Below are positions 51,490-59,939 of a stretch of DNA of 64,000 nt, in pieces. Below the pieces are notes generated by a model, which worked only from the letters and a program-made list of their open reading frames with translations, searched no databases and had not been told where the DNA came from. The DNA is from Catenisphaera adipataccumulans. Lineage in GTDB: Bacteria > Bacillota_I > Bacilli_A > Erysipelotrichales > Erysipelotrichaceae. The DNA lies in assembly GCF_014202755.1 (NCBI RefSeq), contig NZ_JACHHK010000002.1:336433-400432 (forward strand). Reading direction: 5' to 3'. Within the stretch, counting starts at the first letter, position 1. Each line of letters starts with the position of its first letter. The position numbers and the translations under genes were made by a program.

Positions 51490-52356
51490 ATGCTAGCGAC
51501 TTTAAATGATATTTATCCAGATGCTCAAAAGCGGAGGATCGCTGTCGGCGCCTTCAATATCGTTAATTTTGAAAATATCCTGGCAGTGCTTGAAACAGCG
51601 GAAAAACTGAATGAGCCGGTGATCATGGCCTTTGCGCAGACACATGAGGAAAATCATATTGCCACGCTGGATACCATGGGACCGGTGATGATGCTGATGG
51701 CAGAGCAGGCCAAAGTGCCGGTCGTCGTGCATCTGGATCACGGGGTGAATATCTCATATATTGAAAAGGCACTGAAGATGGGCTTTACTTCCGTGATGTT
51801 TGATGGTTCCGCGCTGCCGTATGAAGAGAATGTTGCCAAGACGAAAGAAGCAGTCAAGCTGGCCCGCGCATATCATGCGAGCATCGAGGCGGAGATCGGC
51901 AAGATGGCTGGTATTACCTTAAACAACAGCGGCATCACGGAAAACCGTAAATCCAATCGGAGCAACTACACCGATCCGGCGGAAGCAGCGGATTTCGTTG
52001 CTAAGACCGGCGTGGATTGCCTGGCCTGCTCGTTCGGCACGGTGCACGGAGAATATTTCTCGGAACCGAATCTAGACTTTGATCTGGTCAAAGAACTCAG
52101 TGAAGCGACAAATGTACCGATCGTCATGCACGGCGGCAGCGGTGTGAGCCATGAGGACTATAAGAAAGTCATCGCCAACGGCGTGCGCAAGATCAATTAT
52201 TTTACCTATATGGATAAAGCCGGTGCTGCCGGCGCAGGGGCATTGAAAGAGCCAAATTATTTCCATGAATATGCCCAGGCAGGCAAGGATGCGATGCAGA
52301 AGGACGTCGAATCCGCGATGCGCTGCTTTACAAACAAAGATGAGGGATCCCTATGA
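51490..52356 (+). CDS. Class II fructose/tagatose-bisphosphate aldolase family protein
   Basis: A 288-residue zinc aldolase: VHLDHGVNISYIEKAL with the zinc His (about 79), IEAEIGKMAG, CSFGTVHGEY, and the phosphate loop MHGGSGVSHEDYKK with GVRKINYFT. FbaA/KbaY/GatY-type enzymes split ketose-1,6-bisphosphates. The INYFT variant of the usual INIxT suggests a non-standard ketose phosphate. AGGAGGGG precedes the ATG. Overlaps the next gene by 4 bp. Confidence 0.9.
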   Translation: MLATLNDIYPDAQKRRIAVGAFNIVNFENILAVLETAEKLNEPVIMAFAQTHEENHIATLDTMGPVMMLMAEQAKVPVVVHLDHGVNISYIEKALKMGFTSVMFDGSALPYEENVAKTKEAVKLARAYHASIEAEIGKMAGITLNNSGITENRKSNRSNYTDPAEAADFVAKTGVDCLACSFGTVHGEYFSEPNLDFDLVKELSEATNVPIVMHGGSGVSHEDYKKVIANGVRKINYFTYMDKAGAAGAGALKEPNYFHEYAQAGKDAMQKDVESAMRCFTNKDEGSL

Positions 52357-53714
52357 AAATCAATGTAGATACATTTCAAATTAATGATTATCTTGGACAT
52401 GATTTTGACTGCGACTGCGGAAAAGTTCACACCACAAACTTGGAAATTGTCAAAATCAAAGAAAATGTCAAAGAAGATATTCTCACATACTTAAAAGAGC
52501 ACAATTATCATACGATCTATATGATCGAAGACAAAAATACCAAAAAGGCCTACGGCGAAGAATTAGAAGACTTCCTGCGTACGCAGAGCTTCGAAATTGA
52601 TAAAGTCGTACTGACCGGAAATGTCGTTCCTGATGAAAAGACCGTTTTCCAGATCCTGGTCAACCTGAAACGCCCTTATGACTATATTCTTGGAGTCGGT
52701 TCCGGTACGCTGAATGATCTAAGCAAGTTCACGTCAAAGAAACTGAATCTGAACTACGGCATCGTTGCCACGGCCCCAAGCATGGATGGCTTCGCGTCGG
52801 TCGGCGCTGCCTTGATCACGGATGATCTGAAAACCACGTACGACTGCCACGTACCAACGGCTATTTTCGGTGATCTGGACGTATTGGCTGCCGCACCGAT
52901 GGAAATGATCAAAGCCGGCTTAGGCGATATCGTCGGCAAATACAACTGCCTGATCGACTGGAAGATCGCACATGTGATCACCGGCGAATATTATTGCCCG
53001 ACGATCGTCAAAATGGTCTATCAGTCGATCCACAAAGTTGTTGCTAATGCGGACGGAGTGCTGAAACGCGATAAACAGGCCATCTTAAGTATTACCGAAG
53101 CCTTGATCGAAACCGGTATGGCGATGGGCTTTGTGGGCAATTCCCGGCCGGCGTCCGGCAGCGAGCATCATGTATCGCATTATTGGGAAATGAAGCTGCT
53201 GTTTGCGCATCGCGAACCCGTTTTCCACGGCATCAAGGTCGGTTTAGCGACACCGGGCGTGATCTTCTTATGGCATGAACTGATGAAAGAAGACCTGGAC
53301 TTTGATGCATGCAAAGAGAAGGTCCGTGCCTTTGATAAAGAAAAATGGACAGCGGAAGTCAAAGAAAAATTCGAAGGCGCTGCCGATGGTGTGATCTCTT
53401 TGGAAGAAAAAGCCGGCAAAAACAATATCGAAAAAGCCGTTGAACGCATTGATGTGATCGCATCGAAATGGGAGGAAATCCATGAGATCATCGATCAGGA
53501 ATTACCAAGCTCGCAGACGGTCGTGGATATCTTAAAATCCGTCGAGGCACCGTACCGGCCAAGTCAGGTCGGACTGGATGATCAGCTGACCAAAGATGCG
53601 CTGGTTTATGCCAAAGAAGTACGTGTACGCTATGGCTTGCTGCAGCTGTTGTGGGATCTAGGCTTGCTGGAAGATTACAGCACGAAATTTGTCGAGTACT
53701 ATAAGAACAACTAA
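52353..53714 (+). CDS. AraM/G1PDH-like polyol-phosphate dehydrogenase (paralogue)
   Basis: A 453-residue homologue of the gene at 40730. It has LGVGSGTLNDLSKFTSKK, APSMDGFASVGAAL (metal Asp), SGSEHHVSHYWEM and VFHGIKVGLATPG (metal His). The N-terminal 50 residues include a CDCGKVH motif, typical of the longer AraM form. As in locus A, it is directly followed by the HAD gene. Substrate inferred to be a sugar or polyol phosphate. Confidence 0.86.
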   Translation: MKINVDTFQINDYLGHDFDCDCGKVHTTNLEIVKIKENVKEDILTYLKEHNYHTIYMIEDKNTKKAYGEELEDFLRTQSFEIDKVVLTGNVVPDEKTVFQILVNLKRPYDYILGVGSGTLNDLSKFTSKKLNLNYGIVATAPSMDGFASVGAALITDDLKTTYDCHVPTAIFGDLDVLAAAPMEMIKAGLGDIVGKYNCLIDWKIAHVITGEYYCPTIVKMVYQSIHKVVANADGVLKRDKQAILSITEALIETGMAMGFVGNSRPASGSEHHVSHYWEMKLLFAHREPVFHGIKVGLATPGVIFLWHELMKEDLDFDACKEKVRAFDKEKWTAEVKEKFEGAADGVISLEEKAGKNNIEKAVERIDVIASKWEEIHEIIDQELPSSQTVVDILKSVEAPYRPSQVGLDDQLTKDALVYAKEVRVRYGLLQLLWDLGLLEDYSTKFVEYYKNN

Positions 53715-54557
53715 TATGCTGACAGACTTAAATGAAATCAAACAACGCCTGCAGACCATAAAAACCTTCATCCTCGATATGGACGGAACGATCTATCTGG
53801 GCAATGATATTTTTCCCTATACGCATCGCTTTTTAGATCGTGTCGAAGAAACCAACCGCAGCTATTATTTCTTCACCAATAATTCCTCCAAAGATCTGCA
53901 GGCCTATATCGATAAGCTGGACAAGATGGATATTCCCATCACCAAGGAACAGATGATGGTCTCCACGGATGTCATCCTGGAATATTTGAGCAGCCATCAT
54001 CCCGGTGCGAAGCTGTACGTCGTCGGTACGCCGGCTCTGTTACGGGCGTTCACGACGGCCGGCTGGACCTTGGATGATGAAGATCCGGATGTCGTGATCC
54101 TCGGCTTTGATACGACCCTGACCTATGAGAAGTTAAGCAAGCTATGTACCTTCATCCGACACGGCAAGACGTATTACGGCATCAACCCGGATCTGAACTG
54201 TCCGGTGGAAGGCGGCGAGTTCATCCCGGACTGCGGCAGCATCGCCCGCTGTGTGGAATCGAGTACCGGCGTGTATCCGGAATTTTTCGGCAAACCAAGC
54301 CGCCGGACGTTGGACTATATTGTCAAGGCGACCGGTCTGAAACCGGAAGAGATCGCCATTGTCGGCGACCGATTGTATACGGATATCGCCGTAGCCGACA
54401 ACAGCGATGTGCTGAGCATCCTTGTGTTGAGCGGTGAAACGAAGAAGGAAGATGTACCGAAAAGCAAGCATCAGCCGGATGTGATGGTGGATGACATCGG
54501 CGTGCTGGCGGATTTGCTTGAATGATCAATTCCCCGAAAAATTCGGGGAATTTTTTT
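53715..54557 (+). repeat. Duplicated HAD gene plus terminator, copy 2
   Basis: Counterpart of 42727-43567. Identity starts at the base before the ATG and ends after the terminator stem, whose loop differs by one base. Confidence 0.93.
53716..54525 (+). CDS. HAD-IIA (NagD-like) phosphatase, copy 2
   Basis: A 269-residue HAD hydrolase, identical to copy 1 except three residues; same motifs I to IV. The ATG lies 1 bp after the AraM-like stop and has no ribosome site, so it depends on coupling. Its repeat occurrence straight after AraM-family enzymes suggests that it removes phosphate from a product or side product of that dehydrogenase. Confidence 0.92.
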   Translation: MLTDLNEIKQRLQTIKTFILDMDGTIYLGNDIFPYTHRFLDRVEETNRSYYFFTNNSSKDLQAYIDKLDKMDIPITKEQMMVSTDVILEYLSSHHPGAKLYVVGTPALLRAFTTAGWTLDDEDPDVVILGFDTTLTYEKLSKLCTFIRHGKTYYGINPDLNCPVEGGEFIPDCGSIARCVESSTGVYPEFFGKPSRRTLDYIVKATGLKPEEIAIVGDRLYTDIAVADNSDVLSILVLSGETKKEDVPKSKHQPDVMVDDIGVLADLLE

Positions 54558-54558
54558 A
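54528..54558 (+). terminator. Terminator after HAD copy 2
   Basis: Stem AATTCCCCGAA / TTCGGGGAA with an AAA loop and T7. Confidence 0.92.
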
Positions 54559-54596
54559 TACGATTGTGATAGGATAGGAACAGAAGGGAGAAAACC

Positions 54597-55640
54597 ATGA
54601 AAGTATGTGTACTGACGGAACCAGGAACCTATGAACTGCAGGATGTTCCGATTCCGAAAATCAAAAACAATGAGGTCCTGCTTCGTGTTCTGACCTCCGG
54701 CGTCTGTGTCAATGATGTCCGTGATTTTAAAGGCAGCAAGTGGTCCTTACCGCGCATCGGCGGACATGAATACTGCGGGGTCGTCGAGAAGATCGGCGAT
54801 GATGTTGATGTGGATGAGATCCATATCGGTGATCATGCCATTCCGTATATTGTCGATGACTGCGGCGTCTGTCCAGAATGCAAGCATCATCACGAAAATA
54901 TCTGCAGCAATTTTACGAAAGGAACAACGTATTATAATCCGGATGGATTCTCCGGTTTTAAAGGCTTTTCAGAATATGTTGCCGTACCGGCGCGTCATTT
55001 ATATATCTATCCAAAAGAGACCCCGGATGATGAAGCGGCCTTCACCGAACCGCTGGCCTGTGTGATCAACAGTATTCAGCGTTCGCAGATCAAAATGGGC
55101 GATGATGTCGTCGTGATCGGCGGCGGTGTCATGGGCATGCTCCATGTATTATGCGCGAAAAAACAAGGAGCCCGCGTCATTGTCAGCGAGCCGGATAACG
55201 CCAGACGGGCATTTGCACAGAAGTTGGGCGCCGACATCGTGATCGATTCGATGGCATCCGATCCAGTGAAACAAATTCGTGATATTACCCATGGCCATGG
55301 TGCCGATGTGGTCGAGGATACCACGGCCTTGCCGGCGGTTGCTGAACAGGCGTTGGAAATGACCGCAAAAGGCGGCATGTGCAATTTCTTCAGTTCGATC
55401 CATCCGAATGAACCGATCCAGATTGATGCCGGCCGGATCCATTCTCAGGAGATCCGCGTTACCGGTACGGAAAACGGCACCATTGAGACCTTTGCCCGTG
55501 CGATCGACTGCATCGCCAAAGGCATCATCGATGTCAAGCCGCTGATCGAGAAAGTCTACCCGTATACGCAGGTTCAGGAAGCCCTGGAATTTGCGAGCCG
55601 TCCGGATACATATAAAGTGATGTTGGAATTTTCAAAATAA
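54597..55640 (+). CDS. Zinc-dependent medium-chain alcohol/polyol dehydrogenase (copy 2)
   Basis: A 347-residue paralogue of the gene at 50436, equal in length and alike at most positions: SGVCVNDVR, GGHEYCG, CGVCPECKHHHENIC, VVVIGGGVMGMLHVL. The differences are spread out, so this is an older duplication than that of the HAD gene. It lies beyond the HAD terminator and has its own AAGGGAG site and terminator, so it can be expressed apart from locus B. Confidence 0.88.
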   Translation: MKVCVLTEPGTYELQDVPIPKIKNNEVLLRVLTSGVCVNDVRDFKGSKWSLPRIGGHEYCGVVEKIGDDVDVDEIHIGDHAIPYIVDDCGVCPECKHHHENICSNFTKGTTYYNPDGFSGFKGFSEYVAVPARHLYIYPKETPDDEAAFTEPLACVINSIQRSQIKMGDDVVVIGGGVMGMLHVLCAKKQGARVIVSEPDNARRAFAQKLGADIVIDSMASDPVKQIRDITHGHGADVVEDTTALPAVAEQALEMTAKGGMCNFFSSIHPNEPIQIDAGRIHSQEIRVTGTENGTIETFARAIDCIAKGIIDVKPLIEKVYPYTQVQEALEFASRPDTYKVMLEFSK

Positions 55641-55668
55641 AAAGAGGAGCGCGGCTCCTCTTTTGTTT
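55640..55668. terminator. Terminator of the second alcohol dehydrogenase
   Basis: Stem AAAAGAGGAGC / GCTCCTCTTTT, usable on both strands, between convergent genes. Confidence 0.9.
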
Positions 55669-55671
55669 TGC

Positions 55672-56370
55672 TTATTTTGTATAATATGTCATCATATGAC
55701 ATTCAACAGAATTATGATCTGCGATCTTGCGGTAGCAGTCGAGCGAGAAGGATACGGTGTCTCCTTTGCCGATGGCGTCCACATATGTCTCATCCATATC
55801 GACGACGGTGCCGTCCTGCTTAAATACGGCAACGACTGTTGCGCCTTCTATTTTTTGACCGCTCTTGTTGGTGATTTCGCCTGTGACCGTAACATCGTTG
55901 TATCCTAAATACTCAGCCGTCGATGTATCGATCGATTCACTTACACTGGTGACTGGGTACAAGGCATCGGTCTTCTTTTTATTCGTAGCTGTATAGAAAT
56001 CGCGGCTGGAAGTTTTGACGTTGACACTGGTTGGTTCAGCACTGCATTTCGCTTGACCAGAATAGTAAACTTTGTCGTTTTTCGGACCGATCCGTGTCAG
56101 ATGATCGGTTTCAGAGGCAACAATTTTATCGTCCTCTGAACGAGCGGTCACATTCATGGAGATCCGATCGACAGTTTTGGTCTTATTTGGGTTTTTCACC
56201 GAAAAACCATAATACAAATAATTGGTCTCGGAATTATATTGCCAAACGATGTCATCAATGATCAAGCCTTTGCTTTTGGGAACGGATTTGGCTTCTGTCG
56301 GCATAACGCTCACACTTAAAAGCATGGTCAGACAAACAAAAAGCCCGAACAATTTTTTAATACTCTTCAT
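55672..56370 (-). CDS. Secreted FxLYD-like protein
   Basis: A 232-residue exported protein with a signal peptide (LFGLFVCLTMLLSVSVMPTEA, cut given in part; cleavage about residue 26). There is no lipobox. Mature segments LYYGFSVKNPNKTKTV and VTGEITNKSGQKIEGATVVA align with the lipoprotein at 21704-22285, which suggests two beta-sandwich FxLYD-like domains. AGGAG precedes the ATG. Role unknown; possibly envelope or matrix. Confidence 0.75.
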   Translation of the reverse strand: MKSIKKLFGLFVCLTMLLSVSVMPTEAKSVPKSKGLIIDDIVWQYNSETNYLYYGFSVKNPNKTKTVDRISMNVTARSEDDKIVASETDHLTRIGPKNDKVYYSGQAKCSAEPTSVNVKTSSRDFYTATNKKKTDALYPVTSVSESIDTSTAEYLGYNDVTVTGEITNKSGQKIEGATVVAVFKQDGTVVDMDETYVDAIGKGDTVSFSLDCYRKIADHNSVECHMMTYYTK

Positions 56371-56631
56371 ACATATACTCCTTATACTATTAATTATGTC
56401 CTAATTATATCACGATTCGCTCATTCCTTTCACCACCGCAATGTAAAATATATATAAAAAAAGTGAATAAATGAATAAAATTATGTGTTCTGAAAAAGAA
56501 ATGAAGAAATTTTATCATAAAAATGCATATTTTCAGATTGTAGTATAAGTAGGAATAAAGAAACCGGCAAAAATGTAACAGAAACAGATCCAATCCATTT
56601 TCTGCATCTTTTTTTATTGAACGAAATTTTG

Positions 56632-56637
56632 TATAAT
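56632..56637 (+). promoter_or_regulatory. TATAAT hexamer close to sorC start
   Basis: A perfect -10 lies 15 nt before the sorC ATG, with no ribosome site between. The 5' leader would be at most about 9 nt. Confidence 0.5.
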
Positions 56638-56652
56638 TGATTCAGTATAGCT

Positions 56653-57606
56653 ATGACAAAGGATGAAGAAAGAAAACTCGTCCGGATCGCAGAAATGTAT
56701 TATATGGAAAACCGGACACAAAGTGAAATTTCAAAAGAACTGCATATTCATCGCAGCACCATCAGCCGGCTTTTAAAAATGAGCCGGGAAAAAGGGATCG
56801 TTAAAATATCGATCGATCCGCTGGCTGCCGGAACATTTTCCTATGAGGAAGCGCTGATCGATAAATACCATTTGAAAGATGCCGCTGTCGTATCTTCGGA
56901 TAGTGCTGATCACGATCGTACTTTGGCATTGTTGGGAAAAGCAGGGAATGACTGCCTGAAGAAGATCTTGAAAGATGACATGATCCTAGGCTTTTCCTGG
57001 GGAGAAGCGATGCATGCATTTGCGGTCGCACTGGAAGATATGCAGAAAAGCAATATTCTTTGTGTGCCGATCGTCGGCGGCCCGTCCGGACGCTCGAGCA
57101 GTGAATATCACGTCAATACGGTCACGTATGAAGCAAGCCGCCATTTGCACGGTCGTGCCTTGTTGATCGATGCACCGGCATTGCCGGATACACTGGAATT
57201 AAAGAAAGCGCTGATGAATGATTCGTTCAATCAATCGCTGGTTGATTTTTGGCATCGTCTGGATATTGCGATATTCGGTATTGGATCGCCTGCCATCAAG
57301 AGCAGTGACCGCTGGAAGAGTTTCTATGGGCAGAATGTCTTCTGCTTTGTGAAAGAGAATGAAGTAGCCGGTGATGTTGCTTCCAGATTTTATGATGAAA
57401 ACGGCCGGCACATCACCAGTGAACTGGATGACCGGATCATCGGCATCGACCCTGCGGATCTAGAACGGGTGCCGTACCGCATCGGCATTGCTGAATCCAG
57501 AGCGAAAGTCAAAGCGATCCGCGGTGCACTGCGCGGCGGTTATGTGAATATTTTGGTGACCACGCGGGAGACTGCAGCTGAATTATTGGAAGAACAGGAG
57601 GCGTAA
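56653..57606 (+). CDS. sorC: SorC-family sugar-responsive regulator
   Basis: A 317-residue DeoR/SorC-type regulator. Helix-turn-helix RTQSEISKELHIHRSTISRLLKM (about 19-41, key SEISKELHIHRSTISRL). The sensor domain has LGFSWGEAMHAF and VPIVGGPSGRSSSEYHVN. It lies upstream of the sorbose operon in the same direction, as in Klebsiella. A very short leader is predicted. Confidence 0.9.
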   Translation: MTKDEERKLVRIAEMYYMENRTQSEISKELHIHRSTISRLLKMSREKGIVKISIDPLAAGTFSYEEALIDKYHLKDAAVVSSDSADHDRTLALLGKAGNDCLKKILKDDMILGFSWGEAMHAFAVALEDMQKSNILCVPIVGGPSGRSSSEYHVNTVTYEASRHLHGRALLIDAPALPDTLELKKALMNDSFNQSLVDFWHRLDIAIFGIGSPAIKSSDRWKSFYGQNVFCFVKENEVAGDVASRFYDENGRHITSELDDRIIGIDPADLERVPYRIGIAESRAKVKAIRGALRGGYVNILVTTRETAAELLEEQEA

Positions 57607-57622
57607 ACGCCTTCTTTTTTTC
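57596..57622 (+). terminator. Terminator of sorC
   Basis: AGGAGGCG / CGCCTTCT stem with a TAAA loop, overlapping the stop codon, then T7. Confidence 0.88.
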
Positions 57623-57696
57623 ATAATGATTAGGAAAAAGATTATATTAGTATACCTTGTTTCCTTCTTAAAATAAAAACAGAAGGAGATGAAATC

Positions 57697-58047
57697 ATGC
57701 AGGAAATCGAAGTAAAAGATTCAAACACAATGGAATGGGAAAAACGCGTGAACGGGCACAATGGCAAGGACAATTACCGCAAACGTTTGATCAACGACCC
57801 AGAAACCGGAATGTCCTTTCAGAAACGGAAATATCCAAAAGGCTTCATGGTGGATACCCATCGTCACAATGCCGGTCAGGGCATTTATGTACTGAAAGGT
57901 AAATTCGTATCAGACGGTAAAGTCTATGAACCAGGAACATTCGTTTGGTATCCGGAAGGTTCGGTAGCAGCACACGGGGCAACTGAAGATGAAGATGTTG
58001 AGGTGCTGATCATTTCCAATAAAAAGTGTGATATTTTCTATCTATAG
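57697..58047 (+). CDS. Small cupin protein
   Basis: A 116-residue single cupin: DTHRHNAGQGIYVLKGKF supplies metal His residues (about 52-56), and YEPGTFVWYPEGSVAAHG is the second motif. It may be a sugar isomerase, mutarotase-like or binding protein of the sorbose locus, but similar cupins occur widely. AGAAGGAG precedes the ATG. It has its own terminator. Confidence 0.82.
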   Translation: MQEIEVKDSNTMEWEKRVNGHNGKDNYRKRLINDPETGMSFQKRKYPKGFMVDTHRHNAGQGIYVLKGKFVSDGKVYEPGTFVWYPEGSVAAHGATEDEDVEVLIISNKKCDIFYL

Positions 58048-58060
58048 TTTAAAGTTTAAG

Positions 58061-58085
58061 AAAGCCGCGAAAGCGGCTTTTTTTG
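58061..58085 (+). terminator. Terminator of the cupin gene
   Basis: AAAGCCGC / GCGGCTTT stem, GAAA loop, T-run. Confidence 0.92.
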
Positions 58086-58132
58086 TGTCTTAACAAATGT
58101 GAATAAAAATTATCACAAAATTTAATTTCTTG

Positions 58133-58161
58133 TTGACAAGAATGATGAAAGCGCTTATCAT
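58133..58161 (+). promoter_or_regulatory. sor operon promoter with overlapping cre box
   Basis: TTGACA (58133) - 17 bp - TATCAT (58156) is a strong promoter. TGAAAGCGCTTATC (58146-58159), a near-consensus CcpA site, covers the spacer and the -10. CcpA binding would exclude RNA polymerase. Confidence 0.85.
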
Positions 58162-58213
58162 GAGGATGTAACAAATGTTACTAATAAAAATCACAAATGT
58201 TAAGGAGGAACAT

Positions 58214-59002
58214 ATGGCGGAGGAAGAAAACCAAGTAGTCATTGTGACCGGCGGTGCTTCAGGCATCGGCAAGCACGTCGTAGAACGTTTACAGGCAAAC
58301 GGCAAAACACCGGTCGTTGTGGACTTGAATGTAAGAACCGGTGATGAGCAGGAAGGCGCGTACTGCGTGCAATGTGATGTGACCGATCCGGATAGCGTGA
58401 ATGCGATGATGAAAGACGTATTGAACCATTATGGCCGCGTTGATGCGTTGGTCAACAATGCCGGCATCAATCTGCCGCGCCTGTTGGTGGATGTGAAAGG
58501 CGAACATCCGGAATACGAACTGAATGTAAAGACGCTGGATAAAATGTTTGCGGTCAATGTAAAAGGATTGTTCCTATGTGCACAGGCCGCCGCCCGCGAA
58601 TTTGTGAAACAAAAGCACGGTGTGATCGTCAATATGTCCAGTGAATCAGGCAAGGAAGGCAGCCAGGGCCAATCGGCTTATGCCGCGACCAAAGGCGCCT
58701 GCGACAGCTTCACCCGCAGCTGGGCCAAAGAACTAGGCAAATACAATGTCCGCGTGGTAGCCGTTGCGCCGGGCATCATGGAAGCGACCGGACTGCGGAC
58801 GCCGGCCTATAACAAAGCACTGGCTTATACACGCGGTGTCAAACCAGAAGATTTATCGACCGATTATAGTAAGGTCATTCCGTTAGGACGGGACGGCAAG
58901 CTGGATGAAGTCGGCAATTTAGTCAGCTTCCTGGTTTCCGATCAGGCAAGCTATATTACCGGAACGACCATCAATATCAGCGGCGGAAAGAGCAGAGGAT
59001 AA
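58214..59002 (+). CDS. sorD: Sorbitol-6-phosphate 2-dehydrogenase (SDR)
   Basis: A 262-residue SDR. Cofactor motif VTGGASGIGKHV (about 12-23), NNAGINLPRLLVD, catalytic Ser in NMSSESGKEGSQGQSAYAAT with Tyr and Lys, and GKSRG at the end. INLPRLLVD, SSESG and the closing ITGTTINISGGKSRG agree with Klebsiella SorD. It oxidises D-glucitol-6-phosphate to fructose-6-phosphate. The ATG at 58214 follows AAGGAGG. Confidence 0.92.
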   Translation: MAEEENQVVIVTGGASGIGKHVVERLQANGKTPVVVDLNVRTGDEQEGAYCVQCDVTDPDSVNAMMKDVLNHYGRVDALVNNAGINLPRLLVDVKGEHPEYELNVKTLDKMFAVNVKGLFLCAQAAAREFVKQKHGVIVNMSSESGKEGSQGQSAYAATKGACDSFTRSWAKELGKYNVRVVAVAPGIMEATGLRTPAYNKALAYTRGVKPEDLSTDYSKVIPLGRDGKLDEVGNLVSFLVSDQASYITGTTINISGGKSRG

Positions 59003-59006
59003 AACG

Positions 59007-59426
59007 ATGACAGATGTGATCTTAGTTGCGCATGGCCGCTTGGCTGAAGCGATGAAAAATTCCGCGGAAATGATTTTCGGCGAATTGAAAAATGTCTATC
59101 CACTGCAGTTTCTCGTCGGAGAAGGACTGGATACCGTGGTAGATCGAATCACTGAACAGATGAAATCCGTCACCAGTGATTCCGTTGTGATCATCACCGA
59201 TATATTCTCCGGTACGCCGTTCAATGCTGCATGTGCTTACAGTATGGCGCATCCGGATCAAAATGTGCGCGTGATCTCCGGCATGTCGCTGCCGATCGTT
59301 CTGGAAGTGGCTGCCATGCGTCAGGAGCATGATGCGGACGCTATTGTGAATCATGTATTAGAGGTCGGAAAGGATTCGATCCGTACCTTTGATAAATCAT
59401 CAATCGAAGAGGAGGAAGATTTATAA
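59007..59426 (+). CDS. sorF: PTS sorbose IIA
   Basis: A 139-residue mannose-class EIIA with His9 in LVAHGRL and IITDIFSGTPFNAA (about 62-75). It is coupled to sorD (4-bp gap) and sorB (1-bp overlap). Confidence 0.92.
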   Translation: MTDVILVAHGRLAEAMKNSAEMIFGELKNVYPLQFLVGEGLDTVVDRITEQMKSVTSDSVVIITDIFSGTPFNAACAYSMAHPDQNVRVISGMSLPIVLEVAAMRQEHDADAIVNHVLEVGKDSIRTFDKSSIEEEEDL

Positions 59427-59914
59427 TGCAAATTCGATTAGCGCGAATCGACGATCGATTGATTCACGGCCAGGTTGCGACCGTATGGTCCAAAGAAGCC
59501 GGTGCCGAACGAATTATCATCGTCAGCAAGGAAGCCGCAAATGATGACATTCGTAAAACATTAGTACGTCAGGCAGCCCCTCCGGGCGTGAAGGTCAATG
59601 TAGTGGATGCGCCGAAAGCCATCCGCGTCTACAACAACCCGAAGTATGAAAACGACACCGTCTTCTACTTGTTTACAAATCCAGAAGAAGTGTTGGAAAT
59701 GGTCAAAGGCGGTGTGCCGATCAAGACCATCAACATCGGCGGTATGCAGTTTAAGACCGGACGGACCCAAATCACCAAAGCGGTCTCCTGTACGCCGGAA
59801 GATATCGCCGCGTTCAAGGAACTGAAGAAACTCGGTGTTGAGTATGATTTAAGATGTGTTGCTTCGGATCCGAAAGGAGACTTTGAAGCCGCAATGAAAA
59901 AAGCAGGCTTTTGA
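59426..59914 (+). CDS. sorB: PTS sorbose IIB
   Basis: A 162-residue IIB with the phosphohistidine His14 in RIDDRLIHGQVATVW and INIGGMQFKTGRTQITKAV, a sorbose/mannose IIB signature. GGAGGAAG precedes the ATG. Confidence 0.93.
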   Translation: MQIRLARIDDRLIHGQVATVWSKEAGAERIIIVSKEAANDDIRKTLVRQAAPPGVKVNVVDAPKAIRVYNNPKYENDTVFYLFTNPEEVLEMVKGGVPIKTINIGGMQFKTGRTQITKAVSCTPEDIAAFKELKKLGVEYDLRCVASDPKGDFEAAMKKAGF

Positions 59915-59939
59915 TCAGAATTAGGAGAGGAAAGAATAT

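Noticed and set aside
54323..54598. Minus-strand frames repeated at both HAD copies
   Set aside because: They recur only because the HAD gene is duplicated; they carry no independent signal.
56405..56593. 62-codon minus-strand frame upstream of sorC
   Set aside because: Very Phe/Ile-rich, as any frame in this AT-rich stretch would be; no ribosome site.
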